Positions 37,391 to 46,351 of a stretch of 64,000 bases of DNA are shown here, piece by piece. Below the pieces are notes generated by a model, which searched no databases, was not told the DNA's origin, and was given only the letters and a program-made list of their open reading frames with translations. Location of the stretch: positions 91,293-155,292 of the forward strand of contig NZ_JABEYA020000008.1 in NCBI RefSeq assembly GCF_013074385.2, written 5' to 3'. This stretch comes from Vibrio ostreicida (GTDB lineage: Bacteria; Pseudomonadota; Gammaproteobacteria; Enterobacterales; Vibrionaceae). Position 1 is the first letter of the stretch, and the number at the start of each line of letters is the position of its first letter. A program made the translations under genes and the position numbers.

Positions 37391-38230
37391 ATGAAAAAAT
37401 TAGCCATATCCAACCTAGTTTTGGATCTGTCAGCCAGAAAGTTAAGTAATAGCCAGCACAATTGTGTGACGTTGCGTCCCTTAAGTTTTGAAGTGCTTTT
37501 ATTACTGATTAAAAACCAAGGTGAGCCAGTTAAGCGAGAGGTGATCTATGAACAGTGTTGGCCACAACGTATCGTGACCGATCAAGCCTTGACCAACGTT
37601 ATTTCCGAGTTAAGACGCCATTTGGTCACACTTAAAGCACAAGGTATTTCAATCAAAACCATCAGTAAGGTCGGTTATTATATTGAGCTCGATGACCGCG
37701 TTCCAATCGCAAGTTTGCCAACCGAAACAAAAACCAATGGCTTTGAATCTCCTACCAATAACACTTTACCTGTATTGCCCAAGTTCGACTTCACAGGGAT
37801 GGTGAATGAACGCCTGACACCATTGGTATTACAGTGCATGGTGGCAGTACTGGCATGTGTCTGCGCAGGCTTGTTTGTTTTCAAACCATTCGAACAACGC
37901 CCTGATTTTGCAGATCCTAGCCAATACCAGAGAGCCGATTTCACCGGGGTTCGTTTATACTTTCACAACGCAAGTCAACGCAAGTTCTCACTAGAAAACA
38001 TCAAAAAAACCATCAGTGCTTACCCATCGCCAAGCTGTCCAATTACGGTTTATTTGCGTATCCACAACTCCCTCTACGAACCGAATACGCTTGCAGGTAG
38101 AGCCTACCTTTACGCAGATAACTTCACTAAAAGTCGGACTTATACCCGTTTTTCTATTGATCAACTTCAGTTAGTCAACGAACTGAGTGCATTAATTCAG
38201 CAAGGTAAAAAACTGTGCAATACTTCTTAG
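37391..38230 (+). CDS. ToxR/TcpP-like membrane-bound transcriptional regulator
   Basis: 279 residues. Residues about 5-100 form an OmpR/ToxR-type winged helix (VTLRPLSFEVLLLLIKNQGE, TDQALTNVISELRRHL, IKTISKVGYYIEL). A linker follows, then one transmembrane helix at about 144-164 (PLVLQCMVAVLACVCAGLFV) and a periplasmic domain of about 115 residues with two Cys, near SPSCPIT and at the end (KKLCNTS), that could form a disulphide as in ToxR. It would bind DNA from the membrane. Its last 16 bases overlap the next gene, as in toxRS-type co-component pairs. Confidence 0.88.
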   Translation: MKKLAISNLVLDLSARKLSNSQHNCVTLRPLSFEVLLLLIKNQGEPVKREVIYEQCWPQRIVTDQALTNVISELRRHLVTLKAQGISIKTISKVGYYIELDDRVPIASLPTETKTNGFESPTNNTLPVLPKFDFTGMVNERLTPLVLQCMVAVLACVCAGLFVFKPFEQRPDFADPSQYQRADFTGVRLYFHNASQRKFSLENIKKTISAYPSPSCPITVYLRIHNSLYEPNTLAGRAYLYADNFTKSRTYTRFSIDQLQLVNELSALIQQGKKLCNTS

Positions 38231-38700
38231 TCATCGCCACTTTAAGCATAATGATCGCGATCAGCTCCTATACACAAAGCCAATCAGGCAACATCCATTT
38301 TAGCGGCACTCGCTGGGTCTGTGCGGAAGAAAAGAGCGGCTTCATCCGAAAATCGTATGACCAATATCAGCGAATTACCCAAACCCATACCCTGTTTTTT
38401 ACGTCAGACACCATGGTGTCCCAGTACTACAGTGGCACCCTAATTCACAAAAATGGGCTGGAGGAGAATTTTGAACTCGTCTACACGGCATCGTACCAAA
38501 CACACGGTCAAGCCCTTAAGATCAATGTAAAATCCATCGACTGGAACGAAAAACCAGAGCGCTCTCCGATGTTCATCAAATACATCAACGCACTGAAAAA
38601 CCAATCGATTGATACGAACTATTATGCCCAAGACGGTTATCTGTATCTCTACAACAACAGCCAAAGTGAGGACAGTAATCTCGTCTGCTACGCGACTTAA
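38215..38700 (+). CDS. Exported partner protein overlapping the ToxR-like gene
   Basis: 161 residues from GTG 38215, inside the end of the ToxR-like gene (16-bp overlap, different frame), implying translational coupling. The N-terminus is a signal peptide or membrane anchor (MQYFLVIATLSIMIAISSYT), followed by a periplasmic domain with two Cys (RWVCAEEKSG and the C-terminal LVCYAT) and a beta-rich middle. There is no recognisable similarity to ToxS or TcpH, but position, size and topology are the same. The inferred role is to stabilise or gate the periplasmic domain of the regulator. Confidence 0.75.
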   Translation: MQYFLVIATLSIMIAISSYTQSQSGNIHFSGTRWVCAEEKSGFIRKSYDQYQRITQTHTLFFTSDTMVSQYYSGTLIHKNGLEENFELVYTASYQTHGQALKINVKSIDWNEKPERSPMFIKYINALKNQSIDTNYYAQDGYLYLYNNSQSEDSNLVCYAT

Positions 38701-38727
38701 TCCCACACGCTAGCATCAAGATAACCT

Positions 38728-39637
38728 TCAGAAATAGTGGGCAATGGCAAGGTAGCGGGTGCGGATGTGCTCGATAAGCAGCTTCACTTTTTTCGCGGGC
38801 TGGCGAGTAAAAGGGTAAACGGCATAAATGCCGAGTTTTTTACCCACCAAATCAGGGAAGAGATCAATCAGCTCACCGTTGCGGATATCATGATAGACCA
38901 GACAACGTGGCATGTACGCAATACCATGGCCGCCCATGGCCGCCCATGGCCGCTTTGCGCAGCGCGGTGGCATTATCGGTAGAAAAGGCGCCTGAAATCT
39001 TAACCATGTAATGGTGGTCATGGGACTTGAATTCCCAGTCTGTCGCGCCTGTAGATTGATAAGCGTATTGCAGACAGTTATGAGAAACGAGCGCTTTTGG
39101 TATCGGCGGTTTACCCTTTCGGGCAATGTAGGATGGAGACGCACACACGACCCACTGAGAGTCGAGAATATGGCGTGCAATTAAGCTCGAATCTTCAAGG
39201 TAACCTGTCCTTATCACTAAGTCATAGCCGTCATTGACAAGATCAACAAAACGATTATCCAGAGACATATCAACGCTAAGACCGGAGTGAAGATTACAAA
39301 ATTCAGCCACTGCCTCAGCCAAAACCAGCTCACCCGATATTGACGGCACAGACATCTTTATGTGTCCGGTAATGTTTTCTCCAAAACCAGAAACAGCATC
39401 TAGCGCCTCCTGAGCGGCCTGCTTCACGTTTTGCGCCCCAAGGGTGAGCGCTTTGCCCGCTTCGGTTAAGGTGAGTTTGCGTGTTGTCCGATATAGTAGT
39501 TGCACACCAACTTGATGCTCTAAGCGTGCGATCCTTTTGCTAACGACCGAATTTGTAAGGTTATTTACTTCTGCTACTTTGCTAAAGCTGCCCAGTTCTA
39601 CGACCTGAGAAAACAGAATTAAATCATCTGCCTTCAT
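38728..39637 (-). pseudogene. LysR-family regulator, frameshifted by a 10-bp triplication
   Basis: ATG 39637 opens a LysR protein: helix-turn-helix (LILFSQVVELGSFSKVAEVN ... NSVVSKRIARLEHQVG) and substrate-binding domain up to KAAMGGHG. The frame then runs into the wrong phase and stops at 38888. In the next frame the family sequence continues without loss (GIAYMPRCLVYHDIRNGELI ... LAIAHYF) to a stop at 38728. The break coincides with three tandem copies of a 10-bp unit. With two copies the gene is exactly 900 bp and encodes 299 aa, the usual LysR length, reading KAAMGGHGIAY. It is divergent from lldP-lldD and is their likely regulator. Confidence 0.88.
38924..38953. repeat. 10-bp tandem repeat x3 inside the LysR gene
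   Basis: Three perfect tandem copies of ccatggccgc (38924-38933, 38934-38943, 38944-38953). The unit is not a multiple of three, so each gain or loss shifts the reading frame. Two copies give the intact LysR frame. Confidence 0.95.
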
Positions 39638-39732
39638 AATACTATGTCACTTTTGGAATTAATTATTTTCATTATTTCCGTATATCACTGAAAAATAAAG
39701 CGTTAAATTCACAGCCTGTTAACACCCACAAA

Positions 39733-39749
39733 ACAATTTACATGATTGT
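39733..39749. promoter_or_regulatory. Candidate LysR-type box upstream of lldP
   Basis: The dyad ACAAT-N7-ATTGT contains the T-N11-A pattern bound by many LysR regulators. It lies between the divergent LysR gene and lldP, about 50 bases before the lldP start. The match is short and so only moderately informative. Confidence 0.4.
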
Positions 39750-39797
39750 AGAATTCGGTCGCCTTATTAAGAGTCAGTCCGTGTACGAGGATACCCC

Positions 39798-41495
39798 ATG
39801 AGTGAAACTTTTCTGGCGTTCGCCGCTTTCTTACCGATTATTGTCGCCGCACTCTTGTTGGTTGGCTTTAACTGGCCAGCCACACGGGCCATGCCGATCG
39901 CCTTCGTCCTCACCGTGTTTATTGCCTTGTCTGTTTGGGAGATGTCGCCGACACGAATCGGTTCTTCGGTCTTGCAAGGGCTTGGGGTGACAGCTTCGGT
40001 ACTTTGGATTGTCTTTGGCGCCATACTATTACTCAACACTCTCAAGTACACGGGCGCTATCGCTACGATACGCAACGGATTTACTCATCTTTCCCCAGAT
40101 CGACGTGTCCAAGCCATCATCATTGCGTGGTGCTTTGGTTCCTTTATCGAAGGCGCTTCCGGTTTTGGCACTCCGGCGGCCATCGTAGCTCCGCTGCTCG
40201 TCGCTGTCGGTTTCCCTGCGTTGGCCGCCGTATTAATGGGCATGATGATTCAATCAACGTCCGTATCATTTGGCGCGGTTGGCACCCCGATTATTGTTGG
40301 CGTAAGCCAAGGGCTTGACTCGTATTCGATCAGTCAAAACCTTCTTCAAAATGGGTCCAACTGGGAGGCTTACCTGCATCAGATCACGTCAAATGTCGCG
40401 GTGATTCACGCCACCGTAGGCACTTTAATGCCCGTGTTAATGGTGATGATGCTAACGCGCTTTTTTGGCAAGAATAGGAGCTGGTCCGAAGGGCTTGAAG
40501 TGCTACCTTTTGCGCTGTTTGCTGGCCTTGCTTTTACCCTTCCCTATGCGCTGACTGGCGTACTGCTCGGCGCCGAGTTTCCGTCACTTATTGGCGGGTT
40601 ATGTGGCTTGGCTCTCGTCGTTTTTGCCGCTAAGAAAGGTCTATTACTGCCCAAAACGTCCTGGGATTTTGCAGACGAAGGCACTTGGCCGAAAGAATGG
40701 CTTGGTACATTGAAGATGGATGCGACGACGCCAAGCGCACCGCCAATGCGGGTTTATCTCGCATGGTTGCCCTACGTCATCCTCGCGATCTTACTGGTGC
40801 TCAGCCGCGTAAACACTGAGTTTAACTCCCTACTCCGCAGTGTAAGCCTGTCGTTCATCAATATCGCCGGAGAAACCGGCATTCATACGGTGATCCAACC
40901 CTTGTATCTTCCTGGCGGTATTTTGGTCTTTGTTGCTCTATTCGCCACCCTGTTACAATCAGGCAAGATCACTCCCTTGACCAAAGCCTTCGCCGAATCG
41001 AGCAAAACCCTACTTGGGGCGGGCTTTGTACTTTTGTTTACCATTCCCATGGTGAGGATATTTATTAATTCAGGTATCAACGGGGCGAATCTAGCCAGTA
41101 TGCCAGTCACAACCGCTCATTTTGTTGCCTCGCTGGTAGGGGAAGCATTCCCAGCTCTCAGTGCCACTATTGGTGCACTCGGGGCATTTATCGCCGGTTC
41201 CAATACCATCTCCAACATGATGTTTAGTCAGTTCCAGTTTGAAGTCGCGCAGACATTGACGATGTCAAGTGCCATGGTGATTGCATTGCAAGCCGTCGGA
41301 GCCGCAGCCGGAAATATGATCGCCATTCACAATGTTGTGGCGGCATCAGCAACGGTTGGATTATTAGGGCGTGAAGGTGCGACCCTGCGCAAAACGCTGT
41401 TGCCAACCGTCTACTATCTTGTCATGACTGGTTTCATCGGCATGTTTGCCATTTATGGATTTACCAGTAGCGATGCCTTAATGCTAAAACACTGA
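39798..41495 (+). CDS. lldP: L-lactate permease
   Basis: 565 residues with about 12-14 membrane helices. Family-specific segments are present: [60 protein letters not shown], and near the C-terminus [16 protein letters not shown] and [18 protein letters not shown]. It takes up lactate (and probably glycolate) with protons across the inner membrane. The ATG at 39798 follows acgagg. It is the first gene of a two-gene lactate-use operon with lldD. Confidence 0.95.
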   Translation: MSETFLAFAAFLPIIVAALLLVGFNWPATRAMPIAFVLTVFIALSVWEMSPTRIGSSVLQGLGVTASVLWIVFGAILLLNTLKYTGAIATIRNGFTHLSPDRRVQAIIIAWCFGSFIEGASGFGTPAAIVAPLLVAVGFPALAAVLMGMMIQSTSVSFGAVGTPIIVGVSQGLDSYSISQNLLQNGSNWEAYLHQITSNVAVIHATVGTLMPVLMVMMLTRFFGKNRSWSEGLEVLPFALFAGLAFTLPYALTGVLLGAEFPSLIGGLCGLALVVFAAKKGLLLPKTSWDFADEGTWPKEWLGTLKMDATTPSAPPMRVYLAWLPYVILAILLVLSRVNTEFNSLLRSVSLSFINIAGETGIHTVIQPLYLPGGILVFVALFATLLQSGKITPLTKAFAESSKTLLGAGFVLLFTIPMVRIFINSGINGANLASMPVTTAHFVASLVGEAFPALSATIGALGAFIAGSNTISNMMFSQFQFEVAQTLTMSSAMVIALQAVGAAAGNMIAIHNVVAASATVGLLGREGATLRKTLLPTVYYLVMTGFIGMFAIYGFTSSDALMLKH

Positions 41496-41577
41496 CACAC
41501 CAGCGCCAAGCCTTGTTAACCGTCGTGTGGATGCCTCATTAAGACATTCAATTAACCGTCATTTTAGGACTGAATTT

Positions 41578-42717
41578 ATGATCATTTCAGCGTCAACGGA
41601 TTATCGCCAAACGGCCAAAGCCAAGCTACCGCCTTTCCTGTTCGATTACATCGATGGCGGCTCATATGCCGAGCATACCCTTAACCGAAATACCTCTGAT
41701 CTGGCGAGCATTGCACTCAAACAGCGCGTTCTCAAGGATATGTCTCATCTCAACCTTGAAACCTCGATTTTTGGTGAGTCGTTTGCGTTACCGCTCGCTT
41801 TATCGCCAGTCGGGCTAACCGGCATGTATGCCCGCCGAGGTGAAGTACAAGCCGCCATGGCTGCAGACAAAAAAGGCATCCCTTTCACCCTCTCTACCGT
41901 TTCAGTGTGTCCGATTGAAGAAGTCGCGCCAACACTGACTCGTCCTATGTGGTTCCAACTGTATGTCCTAAAAGACCGCGGCTTTATGAAAAACGTGCTT
42001 GACCGTGCCAAAGCCGCGGGGGTCAAGACTCTGGTCTTTACCGTTGACATGCCTGTTCCTGGGGCTCGTTATCGGGACAACCACTCTGGGATGAGCGGCC
42101 CAAATGCCGAGATAAGACGCATTTGGCAAGCCATGCGTCACCCTTCCTGGGCGCTCGATGTCGGCATCTTAGGCAGACCTCATGACTTGGGCAATATTTC
42201 GGCTTACCGCGGTGAGCCGACTGAGTTAGCAAACTATATCGGTTGGCTAGGTGACAACTTTGATCCGTCTATTTCATGGCAAGACCTCGAATGGATTCGT
42301 GAGTGTTGGGACGGACCTATGGTCATTAAGGGAATATTGGATCCACAAGATGCCAAAGACGCCGTAAGATTTGGCGCAGATGGCATTGTGGTGTCGAACC
42401 ATGGTGGACGGCAACTCGATGGCGTGATGTCCTCCGTTAAGGCTCTGCCAGAGATTGCCGACGCGGTCAAAGGCGATCTCAAAATTTTTGTCGATTCCGG
42501 CATTCGCAGCGGGTTAGATGTGGTTCGTATGCTGGCTTTGGGGGCAGACTGCGCCATGATTGGCCGCTCTTACATTTATGCTCTGGCAACCCACGGGCAG
42601 GCTGGGGTTGAAAACCTACTCAACTTATATGAAAACGAAATGCGAGTTGCAATGACACTCACCGGAGCAAACACTATTCTCGCGCTGAATACAGACTCAC
42701 TTGTGTCAATACAATAG
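41578..42717 (+). CDS. lldD: FMN-dependent L-lactate dehydrogenase
   Basis: 379 residues from ATG 41578, very close to E. coli LldD (396 aa). Key segments: [69 protein letters not shown], and the FMN/catalytic region [14 protein letters not shown] with the catalytic His. It oxidises L-lactate to pyruvate on the inner face of the membrane and passes electrons to the respiratory chain. It begins 82 bases after lldP. An upstream in-frame start at 41527 is not supported by similarity. Confidence 0.95.
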   Translation: MIISASTDYRQTAKAKLPPFLFDYIDGGSYAEHTLNRNTSDLASIALKQRVLKDMSHLNLETSIFGESFALPLALSPVGLTGMYARRGEVQAAMAADKKGIPFTLSTVSVCPIEEVAPTLTRPMWFQLYVLKDRGFMKNVLDRAKAAGVKTLVFTVDMPVPGARYRDNHSGMSGPNAEIRRIWQAMRHPSWALDVGILGRPHDLGNISAYRGEPTELANYIGWLGDNFDPSISWQDLEWIRECWDGPMVIKGILDPQDAKDAVRFGADGIVVSNHGGRQLDGVMSSVKALPEIADAVKGDLKIFVDSGIRSGLDVVRMLALGADCAMIGRSYIYALATHGQAGVENLLNLYENEMRVAMTLTGANTILALNTDSLVSIQ

Positions 42718-43132
42718 GTGGTGTCGTCACCGGAGGCCTTAAGTCTTCTTCGCAAATTCGAGCGATGACTCTTAAATTAAGTTAATCACTAAGTAAGATG
42801 AGTATTGTACTTTTTGAGAATACGCACACCAATACTCTAAATTGGCGATTAAAGAGCAGCATTGTGAATATCATTTACATCACACGTTCACTAAAACAGT
42901 AGGTCAATAAATATTGACATGTTCACCTGCAATACCTTTTACCAATGAAAGATTCAAGGGACATTGCGTTGCTGTGGTGTTGCTCGCTGACTGGCTAAAC
43001 GATGCCATGTTGTACACAAAAAGCCAGCTCTATATTTAGGACCACCTTCCCTGTTTGACTGTGAGGCAAAAATACTAGCGCATAACACCGTTAGTTGGCA
43101 GTATGGGGCCAGAATCTTTACCGAGGTCAGCG
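42718..43132. other. Intergenic region between lldD and the esterase gene
   Basis: About 415 bases with no supported gene. A weak hairpin just after lldD (ggtg/cacc) lacks a T-run. The rest is AT-rich with no recognised operator or repeat. Confidence 0.4.
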
Positions 43133-43771
43133 ATGAAACTCATCATTCTTCACGGGCTATATATGCATGGAGTCGCTATGCGTCCGCTAAGTCAAAAGCT
43201 GAAAGCGTGCGGTTACCAAACACAGACGGTCAGTTACAACAGTGTGGCAATCAACGAAGAAAAGGTGTTTGCAACCATCGATCGTGCACTGTCCAAATCC
43301 CAGACCAATGTCTTGGTCGGCCACAGCTTAGGCGGCCTCATCATCAAGCATTATCTTGCTTCACGTCAACCCAACGTGCGCCAAGTGTCCCACGTTGTGG
43401 CGATTGGCTCACCGTTAAGAGGCGCCTCGATTGTCAGCCGAATACAAGATCTTGGCATGGGTTCGGTGCTAGGTAATGCCTCAAAATTTGGGTTAGAAGA
43501 ACACCATGATGTTTGGCGCTTTCCGCAAAAACTTGGCAGCATTGCGGGCACTATGCCGTTGGGAGCTCGAGCCCTCCTGATGATGAGCGATCCATCATTG
43601 TCCGACGGCACGGTGACGGTAGAGGAAACCAAAATAGAGGGGATGACAGATCATATTGAAGTACACCGTTCACACACCAGCATGATTTATTCCTCTTTTG
43701 TTCCAAAGCAAATCGACCAATTTATTCGATACTCTCAGTTTGAAGCGCCTTTTAAATCCTCTAATTCGTAA
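43133..43771 (+). CDS. Alpha/beta-hydrolase, lipase/esterase-like
   Basis: 212 residues from ATG 43133, preceded by gaggtcagcg; ATG 43103 adds ten residues without a better ribosome site. It starts with the strand-oxyanion segment MKLIILHGLYMHGVAMRPLS and has the nucleophile elbow GHSLGG (Ser) and a later acidic/His region (VTVEETKIEG ... HRSHTSMIY). No signal peptide, so cytosolic. It resembles short PGAP1/lipase-like hydrolases annotated as esterases; the substrate is unknown. It is monocistronic. Confidence 0.85.
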   Translation: MKLIILHGLYMHGVAMRPLSQKLKACGYQTQTVSYNSVAINEEKVFATIDRALSKSQTNVLVGHSLGGLIIKHYLASRQPNVRQVSHVVAIGSPLRGASIVSRIQDLGMGSVLGNASKFGLEEHHDVWRFPQKLGSIAGTMPLGARALLMMSDPSLSDGTVTVEETKIEGMTDHIEVHRSHTSMIYSSFVPKQIDQFIRYSQFEAPFKSSNS

Positions 43772-43837
43772 GGGTAGGGATAACTTATTATAAATAAGTA
43801 TTTCGATCACATCTAATCGTGGTCAACTCATTAGCAG

Positions 43838-43905
43838 AGAGTAACGCTTTGCATCTATCCTTGACTTTAAATTCGCGGAGTCAAACGCTGGCGTTACTCT
43901 TTTTC
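43838..43905 (+). ncRNA. Candidate structured RNA ending in a T-run
   Basis: A perfect 10-bp outer stem agagtaacgc (43838-43847) / gcgttactct (43891-43900) is followed by TTTTT. It encloses an inner 6-bp stem ttgact (43861-43866) / agtcaa (43879-43884). The end resembles an intrinsic terminator, so this could be the 3' part of a small RNA or a two-tier terminator of the esterase transcript. No promoter was identified with confidence. Confidence 0.35.
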
Positions 43906-44123
43906 CTACTCGCTTCCATTCAGTCTACTCATCTCTTGCTGGATTTTCCCGCACAAGGCCTGTTCATAAAACTTCTGGGCACAATCCACTCTTTATAAAT
44001 TGGTTATTTTTCAATTTGAGCTGAGTCGATAACACGTATAATTCGCTAATGAAACTGAGTGCAACATCCTCTATTTACCATAATTTAGTTGTTGACGACG
44101 TGACCATGACTCATTATCGACTC

Positions 44124-44207
44124 TGAGAAGAGCGACGCTAAGTGTATATTTTTTAAACGTCAGGGGTAGAATATACGCGGAGAGATCTACCAAAGTCGCT
44201 CTTCTCA
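44124..44207. repeat. Nested long inverted repeat downstream of choV
   Basis: A perfect 13-bp inverted repeat tgagaagagcgac (44124-44136) / gtcgctcttctca (44195-44207) encloses an inner repeat gtatatt (44143-44149) / aatatac (44170-44176). RNA from either strand could fold into one long hairpin. It lies 60 bases after the choV stop. It has no T-run, so it is not a standard terminator. Confidence 0.6.
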
Positions 44208-44266
44208 TTTTGATCATCATTCAATAAAAAGTCTCTCTATTTGAGCCTCACTCTTTCTTTCACGGT

Positions 44267-45457
44267 TCAAGCCGCCTCTGTACTATGATGTTTGCCTAAT
44301 AAACCCGCATAAAAATCGCCGTCATCCAGCACACCAATCAATTGGGTCCCTTCTACCAATAAAATAGGGAGAGCGCTGCGTTGTTTTAGTCCTATCGCCT
44401 CGCGCATTCCGATGTCTGGGTTGGCGATTACCACAGATTGTCGATCAATATCTTGGATTTTAATCGCTTTATCCCGCCAATCGACCAACTTAAGATCAGG
44501 GTGTTGGGCTAAATACAGCTGATTGTTACGTTCTTCAATCCACACTTTTTGCGTTGAGCAAATCTGCCACCTGTCGATTTCTTGCACCAGAGTACTGGCA
44601 GGTTGCATCAAAGACCGCCCTTTTAAAACATTCAGTGGGTTGGTGTGCGAAACAAAGTCCTTCACATAGTCATTTTTGGGCGACAGCACAATTTGTTCTG
44701 GCTTACCGTGTTGAATTAACTTACCCGATTCCATAATCGCAATCTTGTTGCCGATTTTCAGCGCTTCATCAAGATCATGGCTAACAAACAGAATCGTTTT
44801 ATTGAGCTTTTTCTGTAATTGAATTAACTCATCTTGTAGCTGTGCCCGGATGAGCGGATCCAGCGCTGAAAAAGGTTCGTCCATCAACAAAATATCGGTG
44901 TCCATGGCAAAGGCTCTGGCCAAACCGACTCTTTGTTGCATCCCTCCAGAGAGCTCATGCGGGTATTTATTTTCCCAGTCTGCTAATTCGACCATTTCCA
45001 GTTGTTGTCGGGCTTTATCGCGACGTTCGGCTTTAGCGATGCCCTGCATTTCTAAACCGAAGGCCACATTGTCTAAAACCGTTAACCACGGCATGAGAGC
45101 AAATTTCTGAAACACCATTGAGATACGGCGAGTGCGCAAGTGGCGAAGAGTCTGCTCACTGCATGAGGACAGTTCAACCAGCTGTTCTCCGTCTTTAATT
45201 TTCAGCGAACCTCGCGTAATCGGATTTAAACCATTAACGGCGCGGAGCAAACTCGATTTACCCGACCCGGACAGGCCCATCAGGACACAAATCTCTCCTT
45301 CTTTGACACTCAGGCTGACCTTATCGACACCGACAACTTGGCCAGTCTGATCAATGATTTCTTGTCTCATTTTACCTTGGTCCAGCAACGTCAACGCCTG
45401 CTGGGGCTTATCACCAAAAACAACATCGAGATCGTTAATTTGAATCGCATCCATCAT
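44267..45457 (-). CDS. choV: Choline/glycine betaine ABC transporter ATPase (ProV/ChoV-like)
   Basis: 396 residues. The ATPase domain has Walker A GLSGSGKSSL, signature ELSGGMQQRVGLARAFAMD, Walker B ILLMDEPFSALDP and H-loop FVSHDLDEAL. The C-terminal roughly 100 residues are CBS-like (NPDIGMREAIGLKQRSALPI ... IGVLDDGDFYAGL), the ionic-strength sensing region in OpuA/ProV relatives. The ATG overlaps the choW stop by one base (TAATG) after aaggaagc, so translation is coupled. It is last in the bet-cho operon. Symbol by operon context: proV is an equally used name in vibrios. Confidence 0.92.
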   Translation of the reverse strand: MMDAIQINDLDVVFGDKPQQALTLLDQGKMRQEIIDQTGQVVGVDKVSLSVKEGEICVLMGLSGSGKSSLLRAVNGLNPITRGSLKIKDGEQLVELSSCSEQTLRHLRTRRISMVFQKFALMPWLTVLDNVAFGLEMQGIAKAERRDKARQQLEMVELADWENKYPHELSGGMQQRVGLARAFAMDTDILLMDEPFSALDPLIRAQLQDELIQLQKKLNKTILFVSHDLDEALKIGNKIAIMESGKLIQHGKPEQIVLSPKNDYVKDFVSHTNPLNVLKGRSLMQPASTLVQEIDRWQICSTQKVWIEERNNQLYLAQHPDLKLVDWRDKAIKIQDIDRQSVVIANPDIGMREAIGLKQRSALPILLVEGTQLIGVLDDGDFYAGLLGKHHSTEAA

Positions 45458-46299
45458 TATGCTTCCTTTTGATTAGGTGATTTGCACAAGCGATCAAGGA
45501 TAATTGCCACCAATACAATCGCCAAACCCGCTTCAAAACCCTGTGAAATATTGACCGTGTTCAATGCTCTCACCACAGGCTTACCCAACCCATCGGCACC
45601 CACTAAAGCCGCAATAACCACCATAGACAGTGACAGCATAATGCACTGAGTAATGCCAGCCATGATGCTTGGTAGGGCTGCCGGAAGCTCGACTTTATAC
45701 AATAACTTCATTTTGCTAGCCCCAAACGCCTGTCCTGCTTCGATCAGCTCTTCTGGGACTTTGGTGATGCCCAAATAGGTCAGTCGAATCGGCGCGGCAA
45801 TCGCAAAAATGATCGTCGAAATCAAGCCAGGAACAATGCCAAGCCCAAACAAGACTAGAGTCGGTATCAGATAGACAAAGGTGGGAACGGTTTGCATCAG
45901 ATCTAAGATCGGCCTTAACAAGGTATATAGCCAAGGACGATGCGCCGCCATCACACCCACTGGAACACCAATCAATACGGAAATCGTTGTCGCGGCAAAC
46001 ACCAAAACAAAGGTTTCCAGCATTTCTTGCCAGTAGCCAAGATTGAGTATCGTCAGTAAGGCCGCAACAATGAAAAGAACCAAAGGAATACTGCGATGAA
46101 GATACCAAGCGATGGTTGCGGTCAACACTATGGGAATAGCTGGAGGCATCCATTTAAAAATGTCGACCACAAACAAAATAACGGTTTCTAAAAAGAAGGA
46201 AATAGCATCAAAGAAACCGGCAGCGTTAAGCGTTAACCAGTCGACCACGGTTTCCATCCATGCACCCACGGGGATTTTGTTATTCGTAATAAAGTTCAC
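45457..46299 (-). CDS. choW: Choline/glycine betaine ABC transporter permease (ProW/ChoW-like)
   Basis: 280 residues from a GTG start at 46299 with aaaagg upstream. There are about six membrane helices and a BPD-type inner-membrane domain: TISVLIGVPVGVMAAHRPWL, LDLMQTVPTFVYLIPTLVLF, and the EAA loop EAGQAFGASKMKLLYKVELP. It forms the inner-membrane channel for betaine or choline. A strong hairpin separates it from choX, and it is translationally coupled to choV. Confidence 0.92.
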   Translation of the reverse strand: MNFITNNKIPVGAWMETVVDWLTLNAAGFFDAISFFLETVILFVVDIFKWMPPAIPIVLTATIAWYLHRSIPLVLFIVAALLTILNLGYWQEMLETFVLVFAATTISVLIGVPVGVMAAHRPWLYTLLRPILDLMQTVPTFVYLIPTLVLFGLGIVPGLISTIIFAIAAPIRLTYLGITKVPEELIEAGQAFGASKMKLLYKVELPAALPSIMAGITQCIMLSLSMVVIAALVGADGLGKPVVRALNTVNISQGFEAGLAIVLVAIILDRLCKSPNQKEA

Positions 46300-46312
46300 T
46301 ATAAAACCTTTT

Positions 46313-46349
46313 ATTGGAGGTGAGGGAACCTAGGTTTCCTCACCAATAG
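46313..46349 (-). promoter_or_regulatory. Intercistronic hairpin between choX and choW
   Basis: Directly after the choX stop, a near-perfect palindrome ggtgagggaacc-ta-ggtttcctcacc (46319-46344, one mismatched pair) is extended outward by tattgg/ccaata across a small bulge. In the mRNA it forms a stem of about 16 bp with no following T-run. Such hairpins typically protect the 3' end of the binding-protein message, giving more binding protein than permease. Confidence 0.6.
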
Positions 46350-46351
46350 GA

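Larger units (their letters stand above)
43772..44266. other. Convergent intergenic region with several inverted repeats
   Basis: About 495 bases between two converging genes, with no ORF but unusually rich in self-complementarity. An acttatt...aataagt hairpin lies just after the esterase, followed by the two long elements listed separately at 43838-43905 and 44124-44207. Confidence 0.5.
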
